A stretch of 64,000 nt of DNA from NCBI GenBank assembly GCA_000697475.1, contig JNEU01000986.1, forward strand, positions 124,001 to 188,000, given 5' to 3'. The stretch comes from Lichtheimia corymbifera B2541 (taxonomy: Eukaryota; Mucoromycota; Mucoromycetes; Mucorales; Lichtheimiaceae). The translations under genes were made by a program, and so were the position numbers. A model generated the notes under the pieces. It saw nothing but the letters and a program-made list of their open reading frames with translations. It made no database searches and was not told where the DNA came from. Within the stretch, counting starts at the first letter, position 1; each line of letters opens with the position of its first letter. Of this stretch, positions 22,584-34,902 are shown piece by piece.

Positions 22584-23430
22584 CTATTAGAAGATTGCAT
22601 ATATCATACTTTTTACTGTATAAATATTTACATTTCCAAAGACATTGTATTGTGCGATGGATCAGAAATCTATACCACTGTGCTGTGTTTAATCATAAGG
22701 AATCTTCATATGTATAACTTGTCTTGACATGATACCGGCTCCGTACCATCATTATCAAAAGTCGCACATGTCAATCTACCGTACTTTGCCAAATAAGTCT
22801 ACAAACAACCGATAATGAATGCCAAGTCTTCATCAGTGCTTATCAATTAAGATGTTAAAAACCAAAATGACATGCTATCAACCTAATGCAATCGATGCTC
22901 CTCCTTTCCATACCCCGACCCCTGGTGTATTGATAACGGAAAGTTTTCGCTGATAAGAGAACATCCTACAACAAGGGTAATCGTTTTAGAGCACACATTT
23001 GTTTGTAGCCTTATATGTCGATGGTCATCATAGCACCGTCTATCTCATGCAAAAGCTATCATTACGCATCATCATTATCGGTTGATTTTCAGTGTTCCAC
23101 TTTCCGTTATCAATTAAAGTGATAAGCAGCTCATCCAAAATCGGAAAACAAACAAAATGCCCCAGCGCTCAAGCCTTATCGTCATGCTTAATCATTTGAA
23201 GAGAGCATGTCCACCATGATCCTTATCCACTCAAATAACTGGTGATTTCTTTCCGCATATTTCCATATGAGGACATGCCATTCGACAGCTGAAAGGGTAA
23301 TCTTGCTTGGTATACAAAAGCACGTGATATATTGTACTCGGATGATATCGCTGTTATAAGGATCACCTTTCCTATTTATCATCGATGCATCATCACTTCC
23401 TTTCTATTCTACTCTTTACATTATTATTGA
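22584..23430. promoter_or_regulatory. Intergenic region between nitrate reductase and nitrite reductase with GATA motifs
   Basis: This 847-bp stretch has no gene that I can support. WGATAR motifs on either strand are at 22840-22845, 22931-22936, 22951-22956, 23107-23112 and 23120-23125. The last two are only 8 bp apart and in opposite orientation, the kind of paired arrangement known to favour AreA/NIT2 binding in ascomycetes. The functional claim is inferred. Confidence 0.45.
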
Positions 23431-26400
23431 ATGCCTCCCAACACAGAAAGAGCTATTGATCTAGTACTCGAATCCTCGAGCAACAACAATGAGCACCCTC
23501 CTCCTCCTCCACGTGCACCCAAGACAATCATTGTAGTGGGACTGGGCATGGTTGCTGTCTCATTTATGGAAAAGGTGATTGAATATGATGAAGAAGATAC
23601 GTATCGAATCAAGGTGTTTTCTGAAGAGCCTGAAGGTAAACATGATACAAGGGAGCGCTTCGATCGAATGTTTCTAATGTAACCTTGTTTCACACCAGTG
23701 GCCTATAATCGTGTTGGCTTGACGCAGTACTTTTCCCATCGCAGTGTGGAGCAGCAGTTGATGCAACCACGTTCATGGTACGAAGAACAAGGCATTGAGG
23801 TGCATCTTGGTGATCCAGTGGAAGAGATTGACACGTTGCACAAACGAGTGTTTTCCCGGGAGAGTGGTTGGACATCGTACGACATTTGTGTCCTTGCGAC
23901 AGGTTCATCGGCAGCCCTTCCTCCCAATGTTTCACTTGGCCCTGGCATCTTTGTGTATCGCACCCTTCAAGATTTGGAAGCTATCATTGCATGGGCTTCA
24001 CGTGAGAATGTACAGTATGCTGGTGTCGTTGGTGGTGGATTGCTTGGATTAGAAGCTGCCAAAGCTGCCAAGGATCTTGGATTAAATGTCACCGTTTACG
24101 AACGTGCTGATCGACTTATGGCACGACAGCTGGATAATGATGCAGCCAGGATGCTACAACATGAAATCGATACGCTGGGAATTGAGACATGTGTCGGTGA
24201 TTGTCCTGGCCAGTTGCAAATGGATGATGATCAAGAAGAACAAGCATTGAAATCAGTTGTTTTGGCTGAGAGCAAGGAGGTGCGACCCACAGATATGCTT
24301 ATATACGCCATCGGAATTCGACCACGTGATCAATTGGCTCATGATGGATTACTGCGTGCAACTCGTGGTGGTTTCCAAGTCAATGAACAACTTGAGACAA
24401 CTGCTGATAACGTGTATGCAATTGGCGAGTGTGCATCCTTCAATGACATGATCTATGGCCTCGTAGCACCTGGATATGAGTAAGTAACCCAGCAGAGAGC
24501 GTAAATTTTACTTGTTTCACTCACCATGATGAACCTCCCCCCATTCAAGTATGGCTGAAGTCGTTGCTCGCAACATTACAACGCGTCGACACGATCCACG
24601 AAAGGCGACATTCAAAGGCGCTGACATGAGCACCAAATTGAAACTGTTGGGCATCCATGTGGCAAGCTTTGGCGATTGCTTTGCAGCTGAAGACACCTGT
24701 CAGCCTCTGGTTTATCGCGACCCCTTTAGTGGCGTATACAAGAAATACCTCTTCACAAAGGACGGCAAGAAGCTTCTTGGTGGAATGATGATTGGTGATA
24801 CGAACGACTATGCCAAGCTGCTTGGGATGGTGAAATCAGGCAAACGGCTACAGACGCCTCCATCCGAGCTTATTCTTGGTATCAAAGGCACCAAAGAAGA
24901 GCAACACGGTGGTGCAGACACACTCCCAGATGATACACAAATATGCTCATGCAACAACGTCACCAAGGGTACCATTCGCAAAATCATTCGATCCAAAAAG
25001 TGCGAGAACGTCAATCAAGTCAAATGCTTTTCCAAGGCAGGCACTGGATGTGGTGGATGCATGCCACAGGTTCAAGAGGTAAACGTATACATATCAATAT
25101 GGAGAAAGAAATCGTTCTCATTATCTATGATAGATCTTTGAAGCAGAACTCAAATCATTGGGTCAAACCATCAGCAACTCCTTATGCAGCCATTTCAAGT
25201 ACAGCCGTGCCGAACTCTTTACTATTGGCAAGGTCAAGCAATTGAAGACATTTGAAGACTTTATTCACCATGCGGGTGTATCAGAAGCGAGTGTCACGGG
25301 ATGCGAAGTCTGTAAACCAGCCATTGCAAGCATTCTCGCCAGTCTATGGAACGAGCACATTCTCAATCCCAAGTTACGCCCTCTGCAAGACACAAACGAC
25401 CGCTATCTCGCCAATATCCAACGTGGAGGTCTATACAGCATCGTACCACGTATCCCTGCAGGTGAAGTCACCCCTGCCAAGCTTGGTGTTATTGCGGATG
25501 TCGCCAAGGAATACAACTTGTATACGAAAATCACTGGTGCTCAACGTATCGATATCAGTAAGCATGACGTGTAATAGCAAGCTTGCGAATGAAATGGGTT
25601 ACTGATTTGATTGTCTTTTACTTTATAGTGGGTGCAAGGAAACAAGACCTCCCTGAGATTTGGGAAAAGCTCGTAGATGCTGGCTTTGAAAGGTAAAGAA
25701 TGATGCACCACAATAACAACGAAATTCTTAACCTTGTTGTGGGTACCTCCCTAACGTAGTGGTCATGCTTATGGAAAATCATTGCGAGCTGTCAAGAGTT
25801 GCGTGGGAACGACTTGGTGTCGATTTGGTCAACAAGACTCTGTTGGATTTGCTATCAAGGTAGGACAATGATCAATCTCCTCAATTGGATGCCTATCATT
25901 GACATGCAACAACGTATAGCTTGAAAACCGATACAAGGGAATCCGATCACCACACAAATTAAAGGGAGGCGTGTCTGGTTGCATTCGTGAATGTGCTGAA
26001 GCTCAGGTAGGCGACAGATGTCATTTTTTCGCATATTCCAAGTACTAACTTTTTAATCTCAGTGCAAAGATTTTGGCTGCATTGCAACGGACAAGGGATA
26101 TAATGTCTATGTGTGTGGCAATGGTGGCTCAAAGCCGAAGCATGCTGAACTACTGGTGGCTGATGTTACGGAAGAGCTCGCCATCAAATACCTGGATCGC
26201 TTCCTCATGTACTATATTATGACTGCTGACAAGCTCACACGCACAGCTCGGTGGCTCGAGAAGCTTGATGGTGGGATTCAGTATCTGCGCAAAGTTGTCG
26301 TTGAAGATCATCTCGGCATTGCGGATGAATTGGAAGAGCATATGAATCATTTAATTGGTGCGTATCAATGCGAGTGGACGACTGTGGTACGAGATCCCGA

Positions 26401-27082
26401 ACGCCGTAAACACTTTCAGGAGTTTATCAATGGATCAGACGCAGCAGATACCGTGATTGAAATGGTGGATGAGCGTGGTCAACGTCGACCTATTGATTGG
26501 CCCAAAGCCGAGCTCCCTTCTTTGCCGTCCCTGGAAAAGGATAAGCTGGATTGGCTACATGTTGGATCAACCGATTTGTTCCCTGAAGATGAAGGCAAGG
26601 TCGTTCGCATAGGTGATACACAAATAGCAGTTTTCCATACTGGCGGAAAGTGGTACGCGACTCAAAACATGTGCCCCCACAAGCGTGCATTAGTGCTGGC
26701 ATCCGGTTTGCTTGGCGTCAATGGATCAAAGGACACACCTTACGTTTCTTGTCCAATGCACAAGGTAATAGGAAAATTACGATGATCATCCCATGACAAG
26801 TTGCTCATACACACACTTTCCTAGAAAAACTTTGATTTAAACTCGGGCAATTGCATGGTACCTGGCGAGGAGGAAAAGTATCGGCTTGAGACTTTCAAAG
26901 TCAAGGTGGAAGATGACCAGGTGTATCTGCAAGTACCGCCCACTGATATCCTCTCTAATGTATTGGGATCCTCAAAGACAATAATCCAACGTAACGTCAT
27001 CAAGCCCGAGATTATATCGATGCAAGAAACATCCGTATGTGGCACGTCAGGTGGATGTGGTGACAAATCGTTAGAGTGGTGA
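23431..27082 (+). CDS. Assimilatory nitrite reductase [NAD(P)H], siroheme/Rieske (1049 aa)
   Basis: Nine exons: 23431-23635, 23699-24479, 24550-25078, 25134-25557, 25629-25692, 25760-25859, 25920-26006, 26063-26764, 26825-27082; 1049 aa. Order: Pro-rich N-terminus; FAD/NAD(P)H-binding module (GLGMVAVSF, ATGSSAALP, GVVGGGLLGLEAA and a YAIGECASF motif); BFD-type [2Fe-2S] site (CSCNNVTKGTI ... GTGCGGC). Next is the siroheme/4Fe-4S core with TGCEVCKPA, CVGTTWCRFG and the signature GGVSGCIRECAEAQCKDFG. A C-terminal Rieske-like domain has C-P-H ... C-P-M-H ligands. It carries out the six-electron reduction of nitrite to ammonium in the cytosol. This is the fungal/NirB-like layout. Third step of the cluster. 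Confidence 0.97.
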
Positions 27083-29761
27083 ACATCCCCACCCCTTATA
27101 TTGTATATAGCCGTTTCTGTGAAAAATACATGACATCTATAAAGCATTACTGTTAGTCGATTGATGATAATGATTATTATATGACAGTGGGAGAGGTGTA
27201 CGCTTGTTGAAAATCACTATAAGATACACAGTTCTAATTTGTACCTTCAATCATTACATGGAGTTACATCTCTCAACCACGTTTGGTTGCCTCTGTATGT
27301 TAACATCCTTTTGGCTGTTGCTGATATCAACGTAATTGCACTATTGCTCGCATCCATCGTATGCTCAGATATATTTGCATGCCATTCTAAAAAGTAAATG
27401 ACTATGTAACAATGGCAAACCTCTTTTGAAATAAGCATGATACATATACGAGAAGAATCAATCACTAGCGGCCTTGGTTGCTCGCTTTACTCGTAATCTT
27501 TGATTTTCATTAATGTTGATTAAACTCATTGTGTCCTGCATTTGGACCCTCCCATTAAAGATTTTCAAATGAAGCGTATCGAGTTCATGGGAACAAAGTT
27601 GATCAGCGCATCCTATAGCGTCTTGTGTGAACGTTTCAAGTTTGAGACGGGCTATATCGGGGTCATGCACTGTTCACCCTACTTATACGATCTCCCGTTC
27701 ATCATCAGACGCTCCCATTTTATTTCTCATAATGAGGCTTATGGTTTTTAAATGAATAGAGTTGATCAGCATGTCGATACCCAGCGGTCTGGCCAAGTTT
27801 GACAATGGAGGAGGGCAACGGCGGGTGTGCGCTATGCACCCTACTTGCGATCCGTCCGACCTAAATTTGGACCGTCCGATTCATAAAACATCATAATGAA
27901 CCATAGGGTTTTTAAATGAATGGAGTTGATCAGCAGGACTCAGCGAACCTTCTGACCAAGTTTCATGTTGGAAATAGGGAATCTCAAGAAACTACATACT
28001 AATTGACTTTTTCATAAATCCGGCGCTTTCCCAATTTCCATCCGTTATAGTCAATCCCACATTATGCTCTCCCATTCGAAATCTTCAAATTAAATGTGGG
28101 TTCTCTTCTCTATTAATACAAAGTTGTTCAGCATGTCCTAGAGCATCTTGTGTGCAAGTTTCAGATTCGAGAGAGGCAATCAAGGTCATGGATTAATTTA
28201 TAGTGTGCATGGATATGTTGTCGGACGGTGCCTGACCATTTAATTTCCACTTCTTCCACTCTCAGCTTCTACCCTCTTCTCAGTTCAACTGTTGCTCATT
28301 CAAGTACAACCACAACCTGCGTACAATTGCTCTGCTTCAACCCATCATGTCAATCCTACAATCGTCTCGATCCGAAAGACTTCGACTGAATGGCAACTGC
28401 ATGACGTGGATACAGCCTTCTTGTCACTCCACTACAGCACCTGCCTTGGCACCACTCCTTCCCTTGTACAATCCTCTGCCACAACCAATCGTAACAGCAT
28501 TCATGGCAGCGATTGCTGTTAGCGAGATCTTTACTTCATTGCCTTAAATAGCGTCCAGCCTTGTCACTCTACTACTACACACGCTCTTGCACACTTCCCT
28601 GCCACCACCACTAACGTAACAGCAGTTGCTATTAGCAAGGCCTTTACTTCATTGTCTCACGTTACTTGCAGCAACAGCTTGAGTACATACGAATTCCAAT
28701 GGATGGGATGCTATATCAGCTATCACCGGAATACAAGCTACCTTCACCTGGTTGAGCTACGATGGAAGACTAAGAACGCGATAGACCAACAGTTGGATGG
28801 AGTCACCTGCAGTGATGAGGAATCCTGGGATGTTGCCTTGGTTACCTGGCGCGTTGTCAGCAGGAATGATAGATCATGTCGCGTGCATACCCCTGAGGAT
28901 AATGATGGATTGGATGACGTGGATAAGAGGGCTTATATCTCTTGACGAAAGGCGGTTTACAGCGATGGATGATATTGGAATGTTGGAACAGGGCGCGCAC
29001 AGCAACTAGTTTGCAATCATGGATGAAGACGCTTACGACAGCAGCAACCAAGAATACAATGACAACGATTCCCGCTGATTCTACGTTGTCCACTGGTTGG
29101 TGTCTGGTTGAAAGAGGATAGAAATTTAAAGGTCGGAAAGCGAGATTGGATCATCAACATCATTGTATCGAGACACTTTTGTTCCTTTTGTCATATTACA
29201 TTCGTTAAATAAAGCTTCCTTGTTCATAAAGCACGATAGGCAGTGGCAGTTCTTAAGATTGTACGCAGGTTTAAATAGACGCTTGTATTTGCAAAGATTA
29301 TAAATCCATTGCAATGATATCCAATAATAGTGCTTGTTAGAGAAGCCTGGTCCATTGTAAGCTTAAATCATTACATTCAAGAAAGAGTGAGCCCTGATAT
29401 TGTGGAACGAGTACATGTATATGCTTATCCAACAATGACAACTTCAAGCATTCGCTATATTGTATGTACAACTTTTTATCAGAACGAACCCGGGAGCCAA
29501 ACAGTAGAATCACTCTTCTTTCACTTTCGGATGCACTGATGTTTTTTGCCTTGTTAACCATGTCATGGTTAATTTGAAAAAGGTTCCGCACAGGTTATCA
29601 CAAGCGGACCTTACTATCATCGGCAGGCAGGGGCAGGATCCGTAATGCACTCTCAGCCAATGGGGTTGAGTTTTCAAGATCTGCTTTTGGCTTTGTTTGC
29701 ACAAACAAGTCCGTCTGCACCTTTGGCTCTATCAGCGTCCAGCTACTTGACAATTAACAAA
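27083..29761. other. Repeat-rich, gene-poor region downstream of nitrite reductase
   Basis: I see no intact gene. The stretch 27557-28200 is made of diverged copies of a repeated element (separate entry). The segment 28290-29110 has compositionally odd open frames. One of them is 29093-28857 (minus), with a hydrophobic helix then a His/Tyr/Pro-rich tail, but it has no ATG in frame after the last upstream stop. It may be a gene remnant or a short gene with an unseen first exon. No RNA gene is recognised. Confidence 0.45.
27557..28200 (+). repeat. Diverged repeat cluster, unit about 165 bp (four units)
   Basis: Four diverged units start near 27557, 27744, 27907 and 28080. The best match is between TTTTTAAATGAATAGAGTTG at 27744 and TTTTTAAATGAATGGAGTTG at 27907. 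Both are preceded by a CATAATGA block and followed by ATCAGCA, so the local period is about 163 bp. Units 1 and 4 share ACAAAGTTG.TCAGC...TCTTGTGTG.A.GTTTCA. The same core reappears in the arms of the inverted repeat at 29762-30174, so this is a dispersed family. Function unknown. Confidence 0.6.
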
Positions 29762-30174
29762 CACCACTTGTCATATAGCATCACGCTTACAGCATATGTA
29801 AAACATAAAAGTGCCTGTATCTCGAGAATTTACAATGAAACGTGGGGTCTTCAATCGAACAAAGTTGCTCGTCGGGGCGAAGCGCACCTTGGGTGCAAGT
29901 TTCACGATAGTCGTGGCCATTCTCAGATTCACCCATTGTCACCACCAGCCAAAGTAGATCTTGGGTCGACCTCTTGAATTTTTTTTTGGCTGGTGGTGAC
30001 ATTGCGAAATTTGGGATTGGCCACGACGATCGTGAAACTTCTACACAAGGTGCGCTTCGCCCCGACGAGCAACTTTGTTCGATTGAAGACCCCACGTTTC
30101 ATTGTAAATTCTCGAGATACAGGCACTTTTATGTTTTACATATGCTGTAAGCGTGATGCTATATGACAGGTGGC
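29762..30174. repeat. Long inverted repeat (arms about 189 and 187 bp, 37-bp spacer)
   Basis: Left arm 29762-29950 and right arm 29988-30174 are reverse complements, almost perfect over the outer about 120 bp and with some mismatches towards the spacer. The spacer is 29951-29987. A transcript would fold into a hairpin of nearly 190 bp. Each arm contains the core of the dispersed family seen at 27557-28200 (CTTCAATCGAACAAAGTTGC...TGCAAGTTTCACGAT). No transposase or clear target-site duplication is seen. It could be a non-autonomous palindromic element or two inverted copies of one repeat. Confidence 0.8.
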
Positions 30175-31090
30175 CTTTGTTCAACGTCAAGTGGCTATGG
30201 AGCCGGAGATGCAGAGTGGTATTGTTCGTGTAACCAAGCCGAGGGTGCAAGACTTGAAAGGTATGAAGGATAGTTTCATTGTTGTTCTGGTCGGCATTGC
30301 GATACATGACTCGTGTAATAAGGGAAACCTAGTTATATTATGCAGTGAACCACATGCTCGTATACATGTCGAATTTCTTTAGTGCAGCTTTTTATCGCTC
30401 TTTGTACCGGAGGAAAAGTGAGATGATGAATAGCCCATCATAATCGACCATATGAGGTTCCTGACCTCAACAGATCCCATGATAATGGCTCCCATTACAA
30501 CAACGGAAATGAAAGATGAAGATAAAGTGAAAAAGATGTCTTCTGTGTACAAGCCTTATATGATATACAAATGCATATAACTATGCTGTAAAGGTAAAAG
30601 ATTTGGGAGGAATGATGCACGTGATACGCGATTGTATTGTTGCCATTGCAATTCTCTCACACTAGAGGTGCTCACGCCATGAATAGTAATCTTCCATTGC
30701 TGTCAAAGAACACACGTACTCTAAGCCATGATATTGGTAGTTTGCTTGCTGAATCATCAAGTATTATTCTTTTCGCTTATGCTATAACGGGTAATGCAAC
30801 GTGTACATTCTGTCAAAAGCTATCATGTTCATGCCAATGACGAGTAGATGATATCATGTTCACAAGACATATATATTGATCATTGATTTATAATTGCTAT
30901 CGTAATGGTGATGGTGATGATTATGATGATGATGAGGGCAGTGGGAACATGAAAGAGAGAGGGAGGAGATTGACATCATGTCGGATAAGTGTGCCGATAA
31001 CTGTGACCCAAAAATTGGCCACTTTCACGCGCGCTTATTACAAGCTTTCTCTTCCCAGCAACACTTTTACTCGGAGAAACCTACACCAGG
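30175..31090. other. Intergenic and 5' leader region before the enoyl-CoA reductase gene
   Basis: No gene is supported. The last about 200 bp, with GATGGTGATGATTATGATG-like simple repeats, should contain the promoter and leader of the gene starting at 31091. Open frames here lack conserved features. Confidence 0.4.
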
Positions 31091-32181
31091 ATGAAGCTGA
31101 CCGTGGCATCGCGTAATCCAAAGTCGACCAAGTTCCCCATTACGTTGGATCTCGAGGGCTCAGCTGACAAGGTCACTGTGCTCCAAGTGTGCCAGGCCAT
31201 TGAAAAGAAGTTCCCAAAGTACTATCCCGATCGTCAACGTCTTACTGACATGGATAAGAAGCCATTGGACCATGACAAGACTCTCGCCGAATTGAACATT
31301 GCTGACGGCGCCACTATCCAGTTCAAGGATCTCGGTAAGTCCAATATATCATGCAACGCCTGTTTTTCGATTCTGACATAATCACTAGGCCCTCAAATTG
31401 GTTGGCGTACCGTGTTTTTGATCGAATATGGTGGTCCTCTCGTCATTCATCCCATCTTTTATTATCTTTCAAAGCACATTTACGGCGATGCTTTCCAACA
31501 TTCGACTATGCAAACCGTTGTCTTTTACATGTGCATGTTGCACTTCCTTAAGCGTGAATTTGAAACCATCTTTGTTCACCGCTTCTCCCATGGCACTATG
31601 CCTTTCCGCAACGTCTTTAAGAATTCCGGTCACTATTGGATCCTTTCTGGTGTCAACCTTGCTTACTGGATTTACGGTCCTTGGTATGCTGCTGGAAAGG
31701 CTGCAGCTGAACGCAGTGACGTTTGGTTATATGGCTCCATTGCTGTTTGGGCTGTAAGTATTTTGATGGATATATATATGGAGATAACGAGGTTGCTCAT
31801 TGTTCTATCTAGTGGGCCGAACTTTCCAACTTGATCACCCACATCACTCTCCGCAATTTGCGTCCTGCTGGTACCCGTCAACGCAACATTCCTTATGGTT
31901 ACGGCTTCGATTTGGTGTCCTGCCCTAATTACACTTTTGAAACCATTGGTTGGACCGTGGTATCCTTGCTCAGCACTAGCTGGTCAGGTAAGTTTTGTAA
32001 ATGAGTGTATGGCGTAAGGATGATGCAAGGTTTATTGATATTGGTGGAAATAGCATGGCTCTTCAACTTTGTAGCTACCGGTCAAATGTATATTTGGGCT
32101 GTTGCTAAGCACAAGCGCTATCGCAAGGAATTCAAGGATTATCCCCGCAATCGCAAGGCTATGTTCCCCTTCATCGCCTAA
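31091..32181 (+). CDS. TSC13: Very-long-chain enoyl-CoA reductase, TSC13/TECR type (303 aa)
   Basis: Exons 31091-31334, 31389-31753, 31813-31987, 32054-32181; 303 aa, the usual length. The N-terminal about 80 residues form the ubiquitin-like domain seen in TECR (MKLTVASRNPKSTKFPI ... LDHDKTLAELNIADGATIQFKDL). It is followed by multiple membrane helices of the steroid 5-alpha-reductase C-terminal domain, with HFLKREFETIFVHRFSHGTMP, NIPYGYGFDLVSCPNY.FE and the C-terminal KHKRYRKEFKDYP. It performs the last reduction in the ER fatty-acid elongation cycle (trans-2-enoyl-CoA to acyl-CoA), supplying very-long-chain acids for sphingolipids. The C-terminus is basic, consistent with ER retention. AATAAA follows at 32214. 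Confidence 0.95.
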
Positions 32182-32213
32182 AATAATGTTGTCTACACTT
32201 ATCCCACTTGCGT

Positions 32214-32219
32214 AATAAA
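32214..32219 (+). terminator. Poly(A) signal AATAAA of the enoyl-CoA reductase gene
   Basis: AATAAA begins 33 nt past the stop codon (32179-32181) of the TSC13-type gene, in an A/T-rich trailer. The convergent C2-domain gene ends at 32373. Confidence 0.5.
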
Positions 32220-32372
32220 ACCTTGAATTACATACATCAATAAGGTTTTCGATTTACTCAAAGGCACTGTGTATACATAAGAAATATATTTGGTTGGATC
32301 CATTAGCGTTATATATAAATGCAGAATGGTATGGGATCACGAAAAGATATTATATAAATATGACTGCATGTT

Positions 32373-33778
32373 CTAAAAGGGTGGATAACCTTGCTGTGGT
32401 GGTGGGTATCCTCCTGTGGGTGGGTATCCAGCTGTGGCAGTGGGTGGTGGATAAGGTGCTTGGTGAGCAGCAAAAGGTTGACCATTTTGATTAGGATGAG
32501 GAGTAAATCCACCTGCAGGCATGGCTTGTGGCTCAGGAAAACTAAATCCTGGCATTGCCGGCGTGGATGGTGGTTGCTGTTGAGGAATATGGAAACCCAT
32601 AGGAGCTATAGACAATAATGAGTCATTGGTATTAACACTCACACACATAATCAACCAAAAATTACCTGCACCAAAAGAAGCGGGTCGTCCTCCAGGAGGT
32701 CTATAGTGTTGCTGTTGTTGTTGGGGTGGGTATCCGTGATGAGACATGGCAGTACCAGTAGATACAGAAGGAGTCATGCGAGGTGGATAAGGTGCTGAAA
32801 GACCGCCATTAGAGCCATTGGTACTAGTGGATGTGGATGGAGTCATACGTGGAGGCATATGCTGTTTCACAATATGTTCTTGTTGATATGCACCTGGTGG
32901 TGGAGGTGGTCGATAAATGGGTGGACCGGCTGACGGCTTACCAGCTGCTGTTACTGGAGTGGATGATGATTGCTGAGGCATAGGTGGCACCATACCATGA
33001 TTAGGATAAGGAGATTGTTGCTGCATTTGTTGAGCACGCTGATATAAATGTTGTGGGCGCGCCTTGTTGTAGAGGCGAGTAGGCTGGCGCTTTGGTGGTT
33101 GGCGCTAGTACATTGCATACATGAGTCGACAGCAGTTACATACATAATCCATTATACGTTGCTTACCGCAGAATAAAATGTCAATTCCAAGTAGATCTTT
33201 CCTGAATCCTTGCCTCGATACTTTAATGGAAACCAAGCTATCGTTCTTCAAGTCAACAGATGCACAATGGATAGAATCAAATAAACTTACAATCTTGTTC
33301 GCCTTCACGCAGCACTTGTGAAAGATCAACCTCCCCCTCACAGATCAGATCTTCGCGTTTGGAATCTTCATCAAAGACTTGAACATACATCTTGGTCTTC
33401 TTTTCTGGAACTGGAAGGTTCACCTAGATAACTTCATCAATATCACTCATTCACTATTAAGAGGGAACAATGGACTCACTTGATCATCCCACAAGGGTTG
33501 TTGGCCACCACGATAATCTGTCTTTGTTCTCTTGGCTGTTTCTCCTAAGCGAAAGACACAGAATGGATCTTGCTTTCCAACCACCTATATGATAGATCAT
33601 TTAGTGTTATCACTGACGCCCTGTACGTGTGCAAACCACATACTTCAATGTTGGGGAGATCACGCTATAGACAATCGAGGTTAGATCATATTGCAATCAC
33701 GCATCTTGTATGATACAATACCGCTTTCAATGCCACCACTACAAGTTCACCGATAATCGTGGGTTGGTCTGCCGTCAT
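32373..33778 (-). CDS. C2-domain, proline-rich Fic1/Inn1-like cytokinesis protein (about 355 aa)
   Basis: At least six exons on the minus strand. Exon 1 is 33778-33722; the start is MTADQPTIIGELVVVALKA. Then follow short exons encoding RDLPNIE, VVGKQDPFCVFRLGETAKRTK, WDDQ/VNLPVPEKK..., and DEDSKREDLICEGEVDLSQVL. They form one N-terminal C2 domain of about 125 residues ending WFPLKYRGKDSGKIYLELTF. The remainder is disordered and rich in Pro, Gln and Gly, with repeated GYPP motifs at the end (TAG 32375-32373). This layout matches fungal ingression proteins (Fic1 of S. pombe, Inn1 of budding yeast). Their C2 domain acts at the division-site membrane, and their PxxP tail binds SH3 proteins such as Cyk3/Cdc15. 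Orthology is inferred; membrane binding by C2 is likely. Confidence 0.82.
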
Positions 33779-34902
33779 GGAAATAAAAGTAAAAAGGAAA
33801 CAAAAAGAAACGCTGTGGGTGGCGAACACACTGCAGCCTTGAAGGGCGAAAAGAGACGCGGAGTTGCATGGATACTGCATGTCCACAGCAGTTATTGATC
33901 CGATCATCCGGTTATCGTGATTAAAAGACGTTGACTCCAATAAACAATGAATCCATATCCCCCTTCAAAGAATTTATCATTGACCTTATACGAATTTGAC
34001 CCATCTTCTAACGTGTGGTGATATGTTATGTTGCTGTGTTATATGCACACCAAAGGCGGATCCCTGTTTGTACAACATCCACTATCCCTAAAATGACAAC
34101 ATTCACTGCATGACAATCCTTTTACTTGAAGCATATTTTAGTGCGGTGCTGCATATAAAAATGTCAAACATGTTTAAACAATGCTCCTTTTCCGAGAAAT
34201 CGATGAGTGGGGATCACAAGTGTTACCATGGTGTCTTCGTCTATATCATTGGATAGTAATAACGATAATGAGGATCCAAGAGAAAGGATCCGTAAAATTT
34301 GTATCGTCATTGCTACTACTTATAGAATCGGCCTCGCATCCACGAATGGAAGGAATCCCGGGATGCCTGATGTGTGGTGGTATTGCCTCTGCTTCGACTT
34401 TGATTAATGTGAACGCTAATCCTATACCGTGTAATCCAAATAATGCGCTCGTCACCACCTGTAAAGATCTTTGGTCTAGAGGAGGAAAGATCTTTTCAAT
34501 TGTTCCATAATTCCAAGTACTTTCTATGTCTTTTTTTCTTTGGATAACAATACCCCTGTTCACGCGGGATCTTGGTACCTGAATACAAGAGCCTGCTATT
34601 TCCCAGATACCTGGTTCATAGCATCAAAGCGATCAAGATCATGTATTTCATCTTTTTGATGTCAATAAATGTCTATTTACTAAAACCAAGTCATTACAAT
34701 AGTAGCGATCATTTGGATATAGCACGTTTCACATCTCCATTCAAAAAATCGCGTGGTTTTGAAGGGAATCATCCGACAATTTTTTATTATAATTGTGTGG
34801 GAAATGCAAAGCCGAAACAAAACGATGGTGTGTTGTATATTTACAGATGCTATTTAATGTATGTGTGTGTGTGGAGCTTTCTTTTCTTTCTCTTCTTTGG
34901 TA
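33779..34902. other. Intergenic region between the C2-domain gene and SCAP
   Basis: The first few hundred bases are the promoter of the minus-strand C2 gene. I find nothing else: the open frames at 34181-34510 (+), 34563-34246 (-) and 34572-35012 (+) have no protein-like conservation, and the last one overlaps the end of SCAP antisense. Confidence 0.5.

Noticed and set aside
28857..29093. Minus-strand frame with a hydrophobic helix and His/Tyr/Pro-rich tail
   Set aside because: There is no ATG after the last in-frame stop and no upstream exon with a matching phase was found. It may be a remnant but is not called as a gene.
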